From the NCBI RefSeq assembly GCF_937425535.1, contig NZ_OW485601.1:3517501-3581500 (forward strand): a stretch of DNA of 64,000 nt, written 5' to 3'. Shown here one piece after another: positions 17,797 to 26,577 of the stretch. The stretch comes from Rhodovastum atsumiense (GTDB taxonomy: Bacteria; Pseudomonadota; Alphaproteobacteria; Acetobacterales; Acetobacteraceae). The first letter of the stretch is position 1. Each line of letters begins with the position of its first letter. Position numbers and translations under genes: made by a program. The notes under the pieces were generated by a model that worked only from the letters and a program-made list of their open reading frames with translations, was not told where the DNA came from and ran no database searches.

Positions 17797-20775
17797 TCAT
17801 TGCCGTGCCTCCAGCCCGGCCTCGATCCGCCCGGCCAGCGCCCTGGCCGAGACCGGCTTGCGGACCAGGGTGAAGCTGTCCCCGTCCGGCAGCGCGGCAC
17901 GCTCGCCCATGTAGCCGGTCAGCAGGAAACAGGGCAGGCGCGGGCGCAGGGCCCGTGCCCGCTGGATGGTCGTGACCCCGTTCATGTCGGGCATCGACAG
18001 GTCGCTCACCATCGCGTCCACGGCCTCGCCGGCCTCGAGCAGGGAGATTGCCTCCGCGCCGCTCGCGGCCAGCAGCGTGTCGAAGCCGAGATCCTCAAGC
18101 TGGGCCGCCAGCGTCTCGCGGACCAGGTCGTCGTCGTCGACGAGGAGCAGGCGGGCCGAGGCATCGTGGGACGGTATCGGCTCGTTGTCTTCGGTCGCGG
18201 CACAGGGGATGTCCTCGCTGGCCTGGCGCAGCCACAGCGTGACCGTGGTCCCCGCGCCGGGCGCGCTGTCGATCGCCATGGCGCCGCCCGACTGCTCGAC
18301 GAAGCCCTTGACCATCGCCAGGCCGAGGCCGGTGCCCTGGCCGGGCGGCTTGGTGGTGAAGAACGGGTCGGTCGCCCGCGCCAGCGTCGCCGCCTCCATG
18401 CCGGTGCCGGTATCGGTGACGGAGAGCCGCACATAGGCGCCGGGGGCGAGCCCGGCCGGATGGTCGCCTCCCTCGGGGACCTGTTCAGCCGCGGCCGCAA
18501 GGGTGAGCGTGCCGCCCTCGGGCATGGCGTCGCGCGCGTTGGTGCCGAGATTGACCAGCGCCGTCTCCAGCTGGCCGCGGTCGGCGATCAGGGGAGGGAC
18601 GGCGGCGGCGGTGTCGCGCACCGTGATCGCGCTGCCGAGCGTATGGGCGAGCACCTCGCGCACGCAGGTGAGCAACTCGGCCGTGGGCAGCATCTCGGTG
18701 CGCAGTTCGCCGCGATGGGCGAAGGCGAGCAGGCGCTGGGTGATCGAGGCACCGCGGGCGGCGGCGTCGATCGCCGTACGCGCGAGGCGCCGGGTCTTTT
18801 CCAGATCCTCCGGCCGTCGCGCGATCAGCGTCGCCGCCCCGGAGACGGCCTGAAGGATGTTGTTGAAGTCGTGCGCGATGCCGCCGGCGAGCTGGCCGAG
18901 CGCCTGCACCTTCTGCGCCTGCGCCAACTGGTCGGACAGGTTGCGCTGCTCGGTGATGTCGCGGCCCTCGGCGATGATCCACTGCACCGCCTGCGTGGCG
19001 GGATCACGCACCGGCTTGAGCGAGAAGTCGATCCAGATGCTGCGCCCGTCGGTGCCGAGGATTTCGGCGTCGTGGCGGACCAGCGTGCCTCGTGCCGCCT
19101 CGGCGATGTCGCCCCGCAGGCGCTCGCGTTCGGCCTGCGGCCACCAGCCGGCCTCGCCGAGGTCGTGGCCGACCACCGCGTCGCGGGCGAAGCCGCCTGC
19201 CTCGAGCATGGTGTGGTTCACTTCCAGCACCGTGCCGTCGGGGGCAAGCAGGGTGATGAACTGGAACTGCGAGTCGAAGATGGCGCGGAAGCGGGCTTCC
19301 GCCGCGGCCTCCGCCTCGTGCGCGGTGACGATCTCGGTGATGTCGCGTTGCGCCGTGATCATGCGGACCGGCTGGCCGTCCTGGTCGAGGAAGGCCTCCG
19401 CCCGCAGGTCGATCCAGCGCACCGCTCCGCCCGGGCGGCAGATGCGGAACTGCGCGGCGAGCGGGGTGCCGCGCTGGCGGACCTCGCCCATGGCGGCGAG
19501 CAGCCAGTCGCGGTCATCGGGATGGATAAGGGCGCACCATTCCGCCAGCGGCATGTGGGTCTTGCCGGGGCGCAGGCCGTAGAGGTTGGGATAGCCGTCG
19601 GAGATCAGCGCCGCCGGCTCGCGCAGTGTCCAGTCGGTATAGGCGATGCCGCCGACCTGCTGCACCAGCCGCAGCCGGGCCACGGTGTCGCACAGCGCGG
19701 CCTCGGCCTGCCTGCGGGCGGTGGCGTCGCGGATGATGCCGCAGAGAAAGCGCTGGCTGTTGGCCTCGAACGCGCTCACCGACAGGTCCACCGGGAATTC
19801 CGGCCCGTTGCGGCGCAGGGCCACCAGCTCGTGGCCGGGCGCGCCGGTGCGGCGCGCCGCGCAGACATCCTGCCACGCCGCCACCGCCTGGGGCATCAGC
19901 ACACCGAGGTCGCGGCCGATCAGTTCCTGCGGGCTGTTGTAGCCGAACATCAGCAGCGCCGCGTGGTTGACCGACAGGATCCGCCCGTCGGCCTGGACGA
20001 CGACGATGCTTTCCGCGGCGGTGTCGAGCACCGCCTGCAGCCGGGCCTGGCCGCGGCGCAGTTCCGTCTCCGTCCGGCGCAGCCCGGTCACGTCGGTCAT
20101 GGTCTCGATGATGACGCCATCGCTGCGCAGCGTCGCGCGGGCGAACACGCTGATCTCCTCGCCCTGCCGGCTGCGCTGGTGCAGATGGCCGGTCCATTCG
20201 CCCGCCGCGAGCAGTGTCGCGTCGATCTCCGAGCGCGGTACCGGGAAGGCCGTGCGCAGCAATTCGTGCGCCGACCGGCCGATGGCCTCCGCCTCGCTCC
20301 AGCCGTAGAGTCTTTCGCAGCCCCTGGACCAGAAGCGGGTGACGCCCTGAAGGTCACGCCCGATGATCGCGACCTGGTCCAGCCCGACGAGCAGGTCGCG
20401 CAGCCGCGCTTCGGACCGATGGTCTTCCTCCGGGCCGGTCGGTGCCGGCGCCGCCGCGCCATCGTGGCGGGAGGCCCGGGCGAAGCCCAGGCCGCACAGC
20501 AACGCGCCGAGGGTGAAGGCGATCGACAGGCCGATGAGGACGCCGGCAAGGGCGTGTCCGTGCCATCCCGCCCACGCGGGATCGATCCAGGCCGCCATGC
20601 CGGCGGAACTCGGCGCGAGGGAGGCGAGGAGGGCGAGGCCGGAGAGCGCGATCGCGGCCAGGCCCTGAAGAAGACAGGCCGTGCCGTGCCGGCGATGCGG
20701 CATGGGCGAATGAGCGGCGACATCCGGTGTCCTCGCGCCGGCGGGTGGAGAAGCGGAATCGATATCCCGCGGCAC
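17797..20775 (-). CDS. PAS-rich hybrid histidine kinase (992 aa), copy 1
   Basis: Two N-terminal membrane helices (about 33-55 and 73-98) with almost no periplasmic loop are followed by four PAS domains (about 130-240, 245-365, 370-490 and 500-625). A HisKA domain comes next, with the phospho-His in GGIAHDFNNILQAV, then an HATPase (NLGTNARDAM, DTGTGM, GTGLGLAM) and a C-terminal receiver (DDDD, phospho-Asp in AMVSDLSMP, Lys in LVRKPV). The start is GTG at 20775 with GGGAGG about 10 bases upstream. It has the same length, order and leader as the kinase at 23284-26262 and looks about three-quarters identical in the kinase core, so they are tandem duplicates. The PAS ligands are unknown. No cognate regulator is adjacent. 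Confidence 0.94.
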   Translation of the reverse strand: MPRDIDSASPPAGARTPDVAAHSPMPHRRHGTACLLQGLAAIALSGLALLASLAPSSAGMAAWIDPAWAGWHGHALAGVLIGLSIAFTLGALLCGLGFARASRHDGAAAPAPTGPEEDHRSEARLRDLLVGLDQVAIIGRDLQGVTRFWSRGCERLYGWSEAEAIGRSAHELLRTAFPVPRSEIDATLLAAGEWTGHLHQRSRQGEEISVFARATLRSDGVIIETMTDVTGLRRTETELRRGQARLQAVLDTAAESIVVVQADGRILSVNHAALLMFGYNSPQELIGRDLGVLMPQAVAAWQDVCAARRTGAPGHELVALRRNGPEFPVDLSVSAFEANSQRFLCGIIRDATARRQAEAALCDTVARLRLVQQVGGIAYTDWTLREPAALISDGYPNLYGLRPGKTHMPLAEWCALIHPDDRDWLLAAMGEVRQRGTPLAAQFRICRPGGAVRWIDLRAEAFLDQDGQPVRMITAQRDITEIVTAHEAEAAAEARFRAIFDSQFQFITLLAPDGTVLEVNHTMLEAGGFARDAVVGHDLGEAGWWPQAERERLRGDIAEAARGTLVRHDAEILGTDGRSIWIDFSLKPVRDPATQAVQWIIAEGRDITEQRNLSDQLAQAQKVQALGQLAGGIAHDFNNILQAVSGAATLIARRPEDLEKTRRLARTAIDAAARGASITQRLLAFAHRGELRTEMLPTAELLTCVREVLAHTLGSAITVRDTAAAVPPLIADRGQLETALVNLGTNARDAMPEGGTLTLAAAAEQVPEGGDHPAGLAPGAYVRLSVTDTGTGMEAATLARATDPFFTTKPPGQGTGLGLAMVKGFVEQSGGAMAIDSAPGAGTTVTLWLRQASEDIPCAATEDNEPIPSHDASARLLLVDDDDLVRETLAAQLEDLGFDTLLAASGAEAISLLEAGEAVDAMVSDLSMPDMNGVTTIQRARALRPRLPCFLLTGYMGERAALPDGDSFTLVRKPVSARALAGRIEAGLEARQ

Positions 20776-20896
20776 TGGTGTGGCCTCCCGAAATGTCCGA
20801 ACTTTTCAAGCGGTGGTGATATTGGCTCAAATTATGAGGAAATACGAAGAAGACCAAGCGAAAATTGATTTCATTCATGAGAAGTTATATTTTTAG

Positions 20897-20916
20897 GACA
20901 CACTATAAAGTGTGTC
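20897..20916. terminator. Small perfect hairpin after the B12-kinase operon
   Basis: GACACACT, loop ATAA and AGTGTGTC form a perfect 8-base stem in an AT-rich gap. On the minus strand it lies 29 bases past the stop of the histidine kinase at 20945 and is followed by a short A/T stretch without a clear U-run. A terminator is the simplest reading; an operator for the downstream 992-residue kinase is the alternative. Confidence 0.45.
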
Positions 20917-20944
20917 TGAAGTTTTAACGATATTTTTATTTATT

Positions 20945-22165
20945 CTATAAATGCATTGATGCATGCGCCTCCGTCCCGGCCGGCAGACTGACCATGAAGC
21001 AGGAGCCTCGGCCGACCTCGCTGTCCACGCGCACCGTGCCGCCATGGCCCTCCACGATCCGCCGCACGATCGCCAGGCCGAGCCCCGTGCTCTTCTCCCC
21101 GCCGGTCGGGCGCACGCTGGTCCGGCCGAACGGCTGGAACAGCTTTGCCAGTTCCGCTGGCGGGATGCCGGGGCCCTGGTCGGCGACGGCGATGGTCACG
21201 TGGTCCGGCGTGGCCTCCAGCCCCACCTCCACCGTCGTGTCCGCGGGCGAGAAGCTGATGGCATTGCCGAGCAGGTTGTTGAGCACCTGTTCCAGCTTGG
21301 CCGCGTCCGCCACCATCGGCAGCGCGCGCAGCGTCGTGGCGAAGCGCAGCCCGATCCGCTTGCGCGCCGCCAGCACCTGGTTCAGCCTGACATTGTGCCG
21401 CACCAGCGCCACCAGCTCGACCGGCTGCAGGTCGAGCTCCAGCCGCCCGGACTCGATGCGCGAGACGTCGAGCAGGTCGTCGATCAGCCGCAGCATGAAC
21501 CGGCTGGCCGTGCGGATCGTGCTCACCAGCTCCCGCTGCCCGGCGTCCAGCGCCTCCGACGCCTCGCTTTCGAGGAACTCGGCGTAGCTCTGGATGATCC
21601 CGAGCGGGCTGCGCAGATCGTGTGCGGCGATGCCCAGCAGCCGGTTCTTCTCTTCGTTCAACTGCGACAGCTCGGCGTTCTTGCGTGCCATCTCGCGCTG
21701 CAGGTTGGCCAGCTCGTTGTTGACCCGCGTCAGCTCTTCGAACATGGCGTCGTCGCGGTCGCTGTTGCGGGCGGAGACCATGGCCAGTTCCTTGGCGACG
21801 GCCCGCAGGATGTTGGATTGTTCGTTGTTGATGCGCAGCAGCTCTTCATTGAGGCGCAGCATCGCGCTGCGTGTGCGCGCGGCGACCACCAGCAGCTCGT
21901 CGCCGGTGCGCGCGCCGGCGAAGTGCAGCGGCTGCAGCCCCGCTGCCATCGGCACGGTGATCTCCCAGTCGAACGACGCGCTCTGCGTCCGCACCGTGGC
22001 GAGGAAGGCGGCGAGCTTTTCCCGCGCATCGGCGTCGACCAGCCGCTCCAGCCCGGCCCCCGCGGGCACGCGGGCCGCCAGGCCGAGCTCGTCGCGCAGC
22101 ACCCGCAGCACGGTGGCGTCGTCGCGGCAAAGAAGGGCGATTCCCGCTTCGGGGGGGGCGCTCAT
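20945..22165 (-). CDS. Cytosolic histidine kinase coupled to a B12-binding sensor
   Basis: This is a kinase of about 406 residues with no membrane helix. The first 100 residues resemble a degenerate PAS-type sensor. A long coiled coil follows (about 100-175), then HisKA with His 182 in IAAHDLRSPLGIIQSYAEFL, and an HATPase domain (NNLLGNAISFSP, DQGPGI, STGLGLAIVRRIV). The ATG at 22165 overlaps the stop of the B12-binding gene (ATGA), so both are made together and the B12 protein is the likely signal source. No response regulator is next to it. The frame is open for 31 more codons upstream, but those overlap the B12 gene and are not kinase-like. Confidence 0.92.
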   Translation of the reverse strand: MSAPPEAGIALLCRDDATVLRVLRDELGLAARVPAGAGLERLVDADAREKLAAFLATVRTQSASFDWEITVPMAAGLQPLHFAGARTGDELLVVAARTRSAMLRLNEELLRINNEQSNILRAVAKELAMVSARNSDRDDAMFEELTRVNNELANLQREMARKNAELSQLNEEKNRLLGIAAHDLRSPLGIIQSYAEFLESEASEALDAGQRELVSTIRTASRFMLRLIDDLLDVSRIESGRLELDLQPVELVALVRHNVRLNQVLAARKRIGLRFATTLRALPMVADAAKLEQVLNNLLGNAISFSPADTTVEVGLEATPDHVTIAVADQGPGIPPAELAKLFQPFGRTSVRPTGGEKSTGLGLAIVRRIVEGHGGTVRVDSEVGRGSCFMVSLPAGTEAHASMHL

Positions 22166-22872
22166 GACGGCGGCGGCGCGCCACTCACCAGGGCGCGGCC
22201 GGTGGCCACTGCCGCCTCGGCATCGCTGCCGCTGCCGTCCGCGCCCACGCGGCGCCACAGCTCCGGATTGCGATTGAAGGGGAAGCCGCCGACCAGGATC
22301 TTCACCCCCGCGCAGGCCGGTTCGGCGCGCACCAGGTCGATCAGGCGCTCGACTTCCGGCACGTTCTGGGTGATGGTGGCCGAGACCGCCAGCAGGTCGG
22401 CGTGGCGCTCCTTCACCGTGCGCACCACGTCGCGCACCGGCGTGCTGGCCCCTGTGTAATAGGAATCCCAGCCTTCCATCTCGAAGAAATCGGCGACCAT
22501 GCGCACGCCCAGCTCGTGCAGGTCGCCGCGCACGCAGGCCGTCACCACCGTGCGGCCGATCCGCCCGGCCGCGAACACCTGCGGATAAAGCTGCGACATG
22601 ATCAACTGCGTGGCCGCGGTGGCATAGTGTTCCTCGGCGACGCTGACCTGATTGAGCTGCCAGAGCCGGCCGACCTCGTATTGCGCGGGCTGGAACACGT
22701 GCAGATAGACATCACGTACCGACGTGCCCGCGTCCACCGCCTGCAGCACCAGGCGGCTGGCGAACTGGCGGTCGCCGCGCAGCAGCGCTCCCAGATACAG
22801 CGACGCCAGCGACGCCAGCGACGGCTCCGCCGCGCCGTCGTCCTTCAGCCGGTCCATCCTTGCCTGTTCCAT
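22162..22872 (-). CDS. Cobalamin-binding sensor of the CarH/LitR photoreceptor type, without DNA-binding domain
   Basis: The 236-residue protein has the helical cap domain (about 20-100) and a Rossmann B12-binding domain (about 105-230). D-x-H-x-x-G is present at 117-122 (DLHELG; His 119 would be the lower axial ligand). W71-x9-E81-H82 is the motif tied to adenosylcobalamin light sensing in CarH. Late glycine motifs GGFPFN and GADGSGSDA also fit. Unlike CarH it lacks a MerR-type DNA-binding domain and is translationally coupled to a histidine kinase. I infer a light- or B12-responsive input to that kinase. The start at 22872 has GGAG 6 bases upstream. Confidence 0.9.
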   Translation of the reverse strand: MEQARMDRLKDDGAAEPSLASLASLYLGALLRGDRQFASRLVLQAVDAGTSVRDVYLHVFQPAQYEVGRLWQLNQVSVAEEHYATAATQLIMSQLYPQVFAAGRIGRTVVTACVRGDLHELGVRMVADFFEMEGWDSYYTGASTPVRDVVRTVKERHADLLAVSATITQNVPEVERLIDLVRAEPACAGVKILVGGFPFNRNPELWRRVGADGSGSDAEAAVATGRALVSGAPPPS

Positions 22873-23283
22873 CCAGATCTCCAGCCTGTGCTCGGCAGCC
22901 TTTGGCGCCGTCCCGGCACCAGGGGCGGTGCCCGCCCGCTCAGAGCGATGCCGGCACGCCGATCCGGATCAGGCGACCCGGCATGGGGGCGCCGGGTTTC
23001 CCGACCAGCCGCGAGCGGTCATATGCGACGGACTCCGCGCTGACGATTGTCGGGAAACGCCGCGAACACGTTCCGCCCGCGCAGCTCGTTCCGTCGTGCC
23101 AGAGGGGCCGTGAGAGACGGGTCGTTGACTTCCCTGATCTCCATCTGTTGTGAGAGAAGAAGATAAAGATGCGAGATGACATTGAAAACATTATCTGTAT
23201 TTAGGAATTTCCTAGATGAGCCGGCTGGTATTCTCAATTATATCTGCCGCACATGATCGTGAGATTGCCCGCGTCGGCCGACC
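22873..23283. other. Intergenic region upstream of the B12 sensor
   Basis: These 411 bases separate the B12-sensor gene from the stop of the 992-residue kinase copy 2; all neighbours are on the minus strand. The part near 23130-23260 is AT-rich. The open frames inside are short, overlapping and without ribosome sites. I see no gene. I could not identify a cobalamin riboswitch box. Confidence 0.45.
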
Positions 23284-26262
23284 TCAGGCGCCGTCGCCCG
23301 GACCGGGTGTCCTGGATATCCTGGCCGCTTCCAGCCCGGCCTCGATGCGCGCGGCGAGCGTCTGCACCCGGACCGGCTTGCGCACCAGGGTGAAGCTGTC
23401 CGCAGCACCAAGCGCGGCACGTTCGCCGACATAGCCGGTCAGCAGGAAGCAGGGCAGTTGGGGGCGCAGCGCATGCGCCTGCCGGATCAGCGTCACGCCG
23501 TTCATGGCCGGCATCGACAGGTCGCTCACCATCGCATCCACCTCCTCGCCGGCCTCGAGCAGGGCGACCGCCTCGGCGCCGCTGCCGGCCACCAGCGTGG
23601 CGAATCCAAGATCCTCGAGCTGGGCCGCCAGCATCTCGCGGACCAGGTCGTCGTCGTCGACCAGCAGCAGGCGGGCCGGCGCCCCGGTCAGCATGTGGCC
23701 GTCCTCGCTGTCTTCCGGCGTCGGGACGACGGTGCTCGCCCGCGGCAGCCACAGCGTCACCGTGGTGCCCGCCTCGGGGAGGCTGGCAATGGCCATGGCC
23801 CCGCCGGATTGTTCGGCGAATGCCCTCACCATCGGCAGCCCCAGCCCCGTGCCCTGGCCGGGGGGCTTGGTGGTGAAGAACGGCTCGCTCGCCTGTGCCA
23901 GGATCGCCCTGTCCATGCCCGTGCCGGTGTCGGAGACATCGAGGCGCACATACTCGCCCGCTGCCAGCCCGGAAGGGTGCGGCCCGTCCCCGCCCACCTG
24001 CTCGGCGACGGCCGCGAGCGTGAGCGTGCCGCCCTCGGGCATGGCATCGCGCGCGTTGGTGCCGAGATTGACCAGCGCTGTTTCCAGTTGCCCCCGGTCG
24101 GCCAGCACGGGGGGTGTGTCCGTGGCCACGATGTCGCGGACCTGGATCGTGCTGCCGAGCGTGTGGGCGAGCACCTCGCGGATGTTCTCGAGCACCCCGG
24201 CGGTGGCCAGCACCTCGGTCCGCGGCTCGCTCTGGCGCGCGAAGGACAGCAGGCGCTGGGTGATCGAGGCGCCGCGCCCGGCCGCCTCGATTGCGGTGCG
24301 GGCGAGGTGGCGCGTCTTGTCCGGCTGGTCCGGCCGGCGTTCGATCAGCGTGGCCGCGCCGGTCACGGCCTGCAGGATGTTGTTGAAGTCGTGGGCGATG
24401 CCGCTGGCGAGCTGGCCGAGCGCCTGCACCTTCTGCGCCTGGGCGAGCCGGTCGGCCAGTGCGCGCTTCTCGGTCAGGTCGCGGCCCTCGGCGATGATCC
24501 AGGTCACGTCCTGCGTCCCCGGCGCCTGCACGGGCGTGAGCGAGAAGTCGATCCAGATGTCGCGTCCGCCGGCGACGTGGTTGCGGACCTCGCGGCGGAT
24601 CAGCAGGCCCTGCGCCGCCTCGGCGATGTCCGTCCGCAGGCGCTCGCGCTCGTCCGCGGGCCACCATTCGGTTTCGGCGAAGGGGCGGCCGAGGATCTGC
24701 TCGCGGGTCCGGCCGGTTGCCTGCAGGGCGGTGTGGTTGACCTCCAGGGTCGTCCCGTCGGGGGCGAGCAGGCCGATGTACTGGAACTGCGAGTCGAAGA
24801 TGCCGCGGAACCGCGCCTCCGCCGCGCCCAGCGCCGCCGTGCGCTCGGCGACGCGGCGCTCCAGCTCGGCGGCCCGGCTGGCCTCGGCCTCGCGGGACTG
24901 CATGATCTCGGTGATGTCCTGGTGCGCGCTGATGACCCGTTGCGGCCGTCCGTCCGCCCCGAGGAACACTTCCAGGCGCATGGCGATCCAGTGCACCGTG
25001 CCGTCCGGCCGGCGGATGCGGAACTCCAGGGCGAGCGGGCCGCCCTGCCGCATGACGTCGTCGATCCTGGCGAAAGCCGCGTCGCGGTCGGCGGGGTGCA
25101 CCAGCTCGCGCCAGGCATCGATGGTGATGTGTGTCCGGTCGGGCGGCAGGCCGTAGAGATGCGCGTAATCATCGGACACCATCGCCGCGTCGTCGGGAAG
25201 CGTCCGGTCGGTATAGGCGATGCCGCCGACCTGCTGCACCAGCCGCAGCCGCGCCTCGGCGTTGCGCAGCTCCGTCTCGGCCTGCTTGCGGGCGGTGGCG
25301 TCACGGATGATGCCGGTGACGTAGCGGCGCCCGTTGGTGAAGGTGCTGACCGACAGGTCGATCGGGAATGCCGAGCCGTCGCGGCGGATGGCCGCCAGCT
25401 CGCGACCGGGCGTGCTGACGACACGCGGGCCGGAGCCCTGGTACTCGGCGAGGCGACGGCGATGGTTCGCCGCGTCCGCCGTGGGCATCAGGGCGCCGAT
25501 GTCGCGGCCGATCAGCTCCTCGGCCCGGTCGTATCCGAACATGCACAGTGCCGCGGGGTTGACCGAGGCGATGTGGCCGTCGGTTCCGGCGACGATGATG
25601 CCTTCCGCCGCGCTGTCGACGATCGAATGCAACTGCGCTTCGCTTCTTTTCAGGTCCGCTTCCGCCTGGCGCAATCCGGTCACGTCAGTCAGGTTCTCCA
25701 TCACCGCGACGCGGCCGCCGGTGCAGTGACGCAGCACCTTGCGGGCCGACACGATCACCTCCGTGCCGGCCTGCGTGCGCTGGCGCAGGTCGCCGGCCCA
25801 TGTGCCGTCGCGCAGCAGGGCGGTTTCGATATCCGCCAGCGGCGCCGAAAAGATCGTCTGCAGCAGGGTGTGGGAGGACTGGCCGATCGCCTGCCCGGCG
25901 GTCCAGCCGTACAGGCGGCGGCAGCCTTCCGACCAGAAGCGGATGGTGCCGTCGGTGTCGCGCACCAGGATCGCGGCCATGTCCATCATGTCGAGCAGGC
26001 ACTGGCGCTCCGCCGCCACCCCTGCCTCGCGCGTGGCCGCGGCCAGGGCGAGGGAACGGGCAACGGCGATGCCGGCCAGCGCGACGGCGCCGGCTGCGGC
26101 CGGCATCACCCAGGCCGGCGTGCCGGCCGCGGCCACAGCCACCAGGCAGGTCGCGGCAAGGATCGGAGCCACCGCCCGACGGGCCTGGGAATGACGCAGC
26201 AGGCCGGTCGCACGGGACGGCGCCGGCAACACTGTGTCACGGGGCTTCTGGCGATCAGGCAC
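23284..26262 (-). CDS. PAS-rich hybrid histidine kinase (992 aa), copy 2
   Basis: This is the twin of the kinase at 17797-20775: two N-terminal membrane helices, four PAS domains, HisKA (ASGIAHDFNNILQAV), HATPase (NLGTNARDAM, DTGTGM, GTGLGLPM) and a receiver with phospho-Asp in AMVSDLSMP and Lys in LVRKPV. It starts at GTG 26262 behind GGGAGGGG, in the same CATTTCGGGAGG context as copy 1, so the leader was duplicated too. Divergence is strongest in the membrane segment and first PAS domains, which suggests that the two copies now sense different things. A coiled-coil segment rich in Glu/Arg is inserted before the fourth PAS domain. Confidence 0.94.
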   Translation of the reverse strand: MPDRQKPRDTVLPAPSRATGLLRHSQARRAVAPILAATCLVAVAAAGTPAWVMPAAAGAVALAGIAVARSLALAAATREAGVAAERQCLLDMMDMAAILVRDTDGTIRFWSEGCRRLYGWTAGQAIGQSSHTLLQTIFSAPLADIETALLRDGTWAGDLRQRTQAGTEVIVSARKVLRHCTGGRVAVMENLTDVTGLRQAEADLKRSEAQLHSIVDSAAEGIIVAGTDGHIASVNPAALCMFGYDRAEELIGRDIGALMPTADAANHRRRLAEYQGSGPRVVSTPGRELAAIRRDGSAFPIDLSVSTFTNGRRYVTGIIRDATARKQAETELRNAEARLRLVQQVGGIAYTDRTLPDDAAMVSDDYAHLYGLPPDRTHITIDAWRELVHPADRDAAFARIDDVMRQGGPLALEFRIRRPDGTVHWIAMRLEVFLGADGRPQRVISAHQDITEIMQSREAEASRAAELERRVAERTAALGAAEARFRGIFDSQFQYIGLLAPDGTTLEVNHTALQATGRTREQILGRPFAETEWWPADERERLRTDIAEAAQGLLIRREVRNHVAGGRDIWIDFSLTPVQAPGTQDVTWIIAEGRDLTEKRALADRLAQAQKVQALGQLASGIAHDFNNILQAVTGAATLIERRPDQPDKTRHLARTAIEAAGRGASITQRLLSFARQSEPRTEVLATAGVLENIREVLAHTLGSTIQVRDIVATDTPPVLADRGQLETALVNLGTNARDAMPEGGTLTLAAVAEQVGGDGPHPSGLAAGEYVRLDVSDTGTGMDRAILAQASEPFFTTKPPGQGTGLGLPMVRAFAEQSGGAMAIASLPEAGTTVTLWLPRASTVVPTPEDSEDGHMLTGAPARLLLVDDDDLVREMLAAQLEDLGFATLVAGSGAEAVALLEAGEEVDAMVSDLSMPAMNGVTLIRQAHALRPQLPCFLLTGYVGERAALGAADSFTLVRKPVRVQTLAARIEAGLEAARISRTPGPGDGA

Positions 26263-26577
26263 GGCGATCCCCTCCCGAAATGGAATATCACAAAAATTGC
26301 GGCGGTGATTTCATATTTATTGGCAAATTGCGCCAAAAAATATCATCATAAACTGAATTAAATGTGGATGATTCTGGTTTTATATAGGAGAGCATAAGTT
26401 CGAGTCGAGGGTATCTGCCATATTTATTGTGAAATAGAAGTTTCAAACAGTAAGTTCATTTGTACGGAAATTGGTAATGTTATGTACGATGCTGTCGAGA
26501 GCATTGGTTTTGTCTGGACGCCCGGCCCGCTCGGGGATCTCTGCCTGGCCTGCAAGGTGCGGTGCCTTCTGCGGCTG
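26263..26577. other. AT-rich intergenic region
   Basis: This 315-base gap lies between the end of the stressosome operon and the start of kinase copy 2. It is AT-rich and probably includes the kinase promoter. No gene and no clear hairpin terminator for the operon is visible. Confidence 0.45.

Noticed and set aside
17737-20868. Long plus-strand frame opposite hybrid kinase copy 1, and similar ones at 23458-26361 and 28236-31352
   Set aside because: All mirror real genes on the other strand and contain no recognisable domain.
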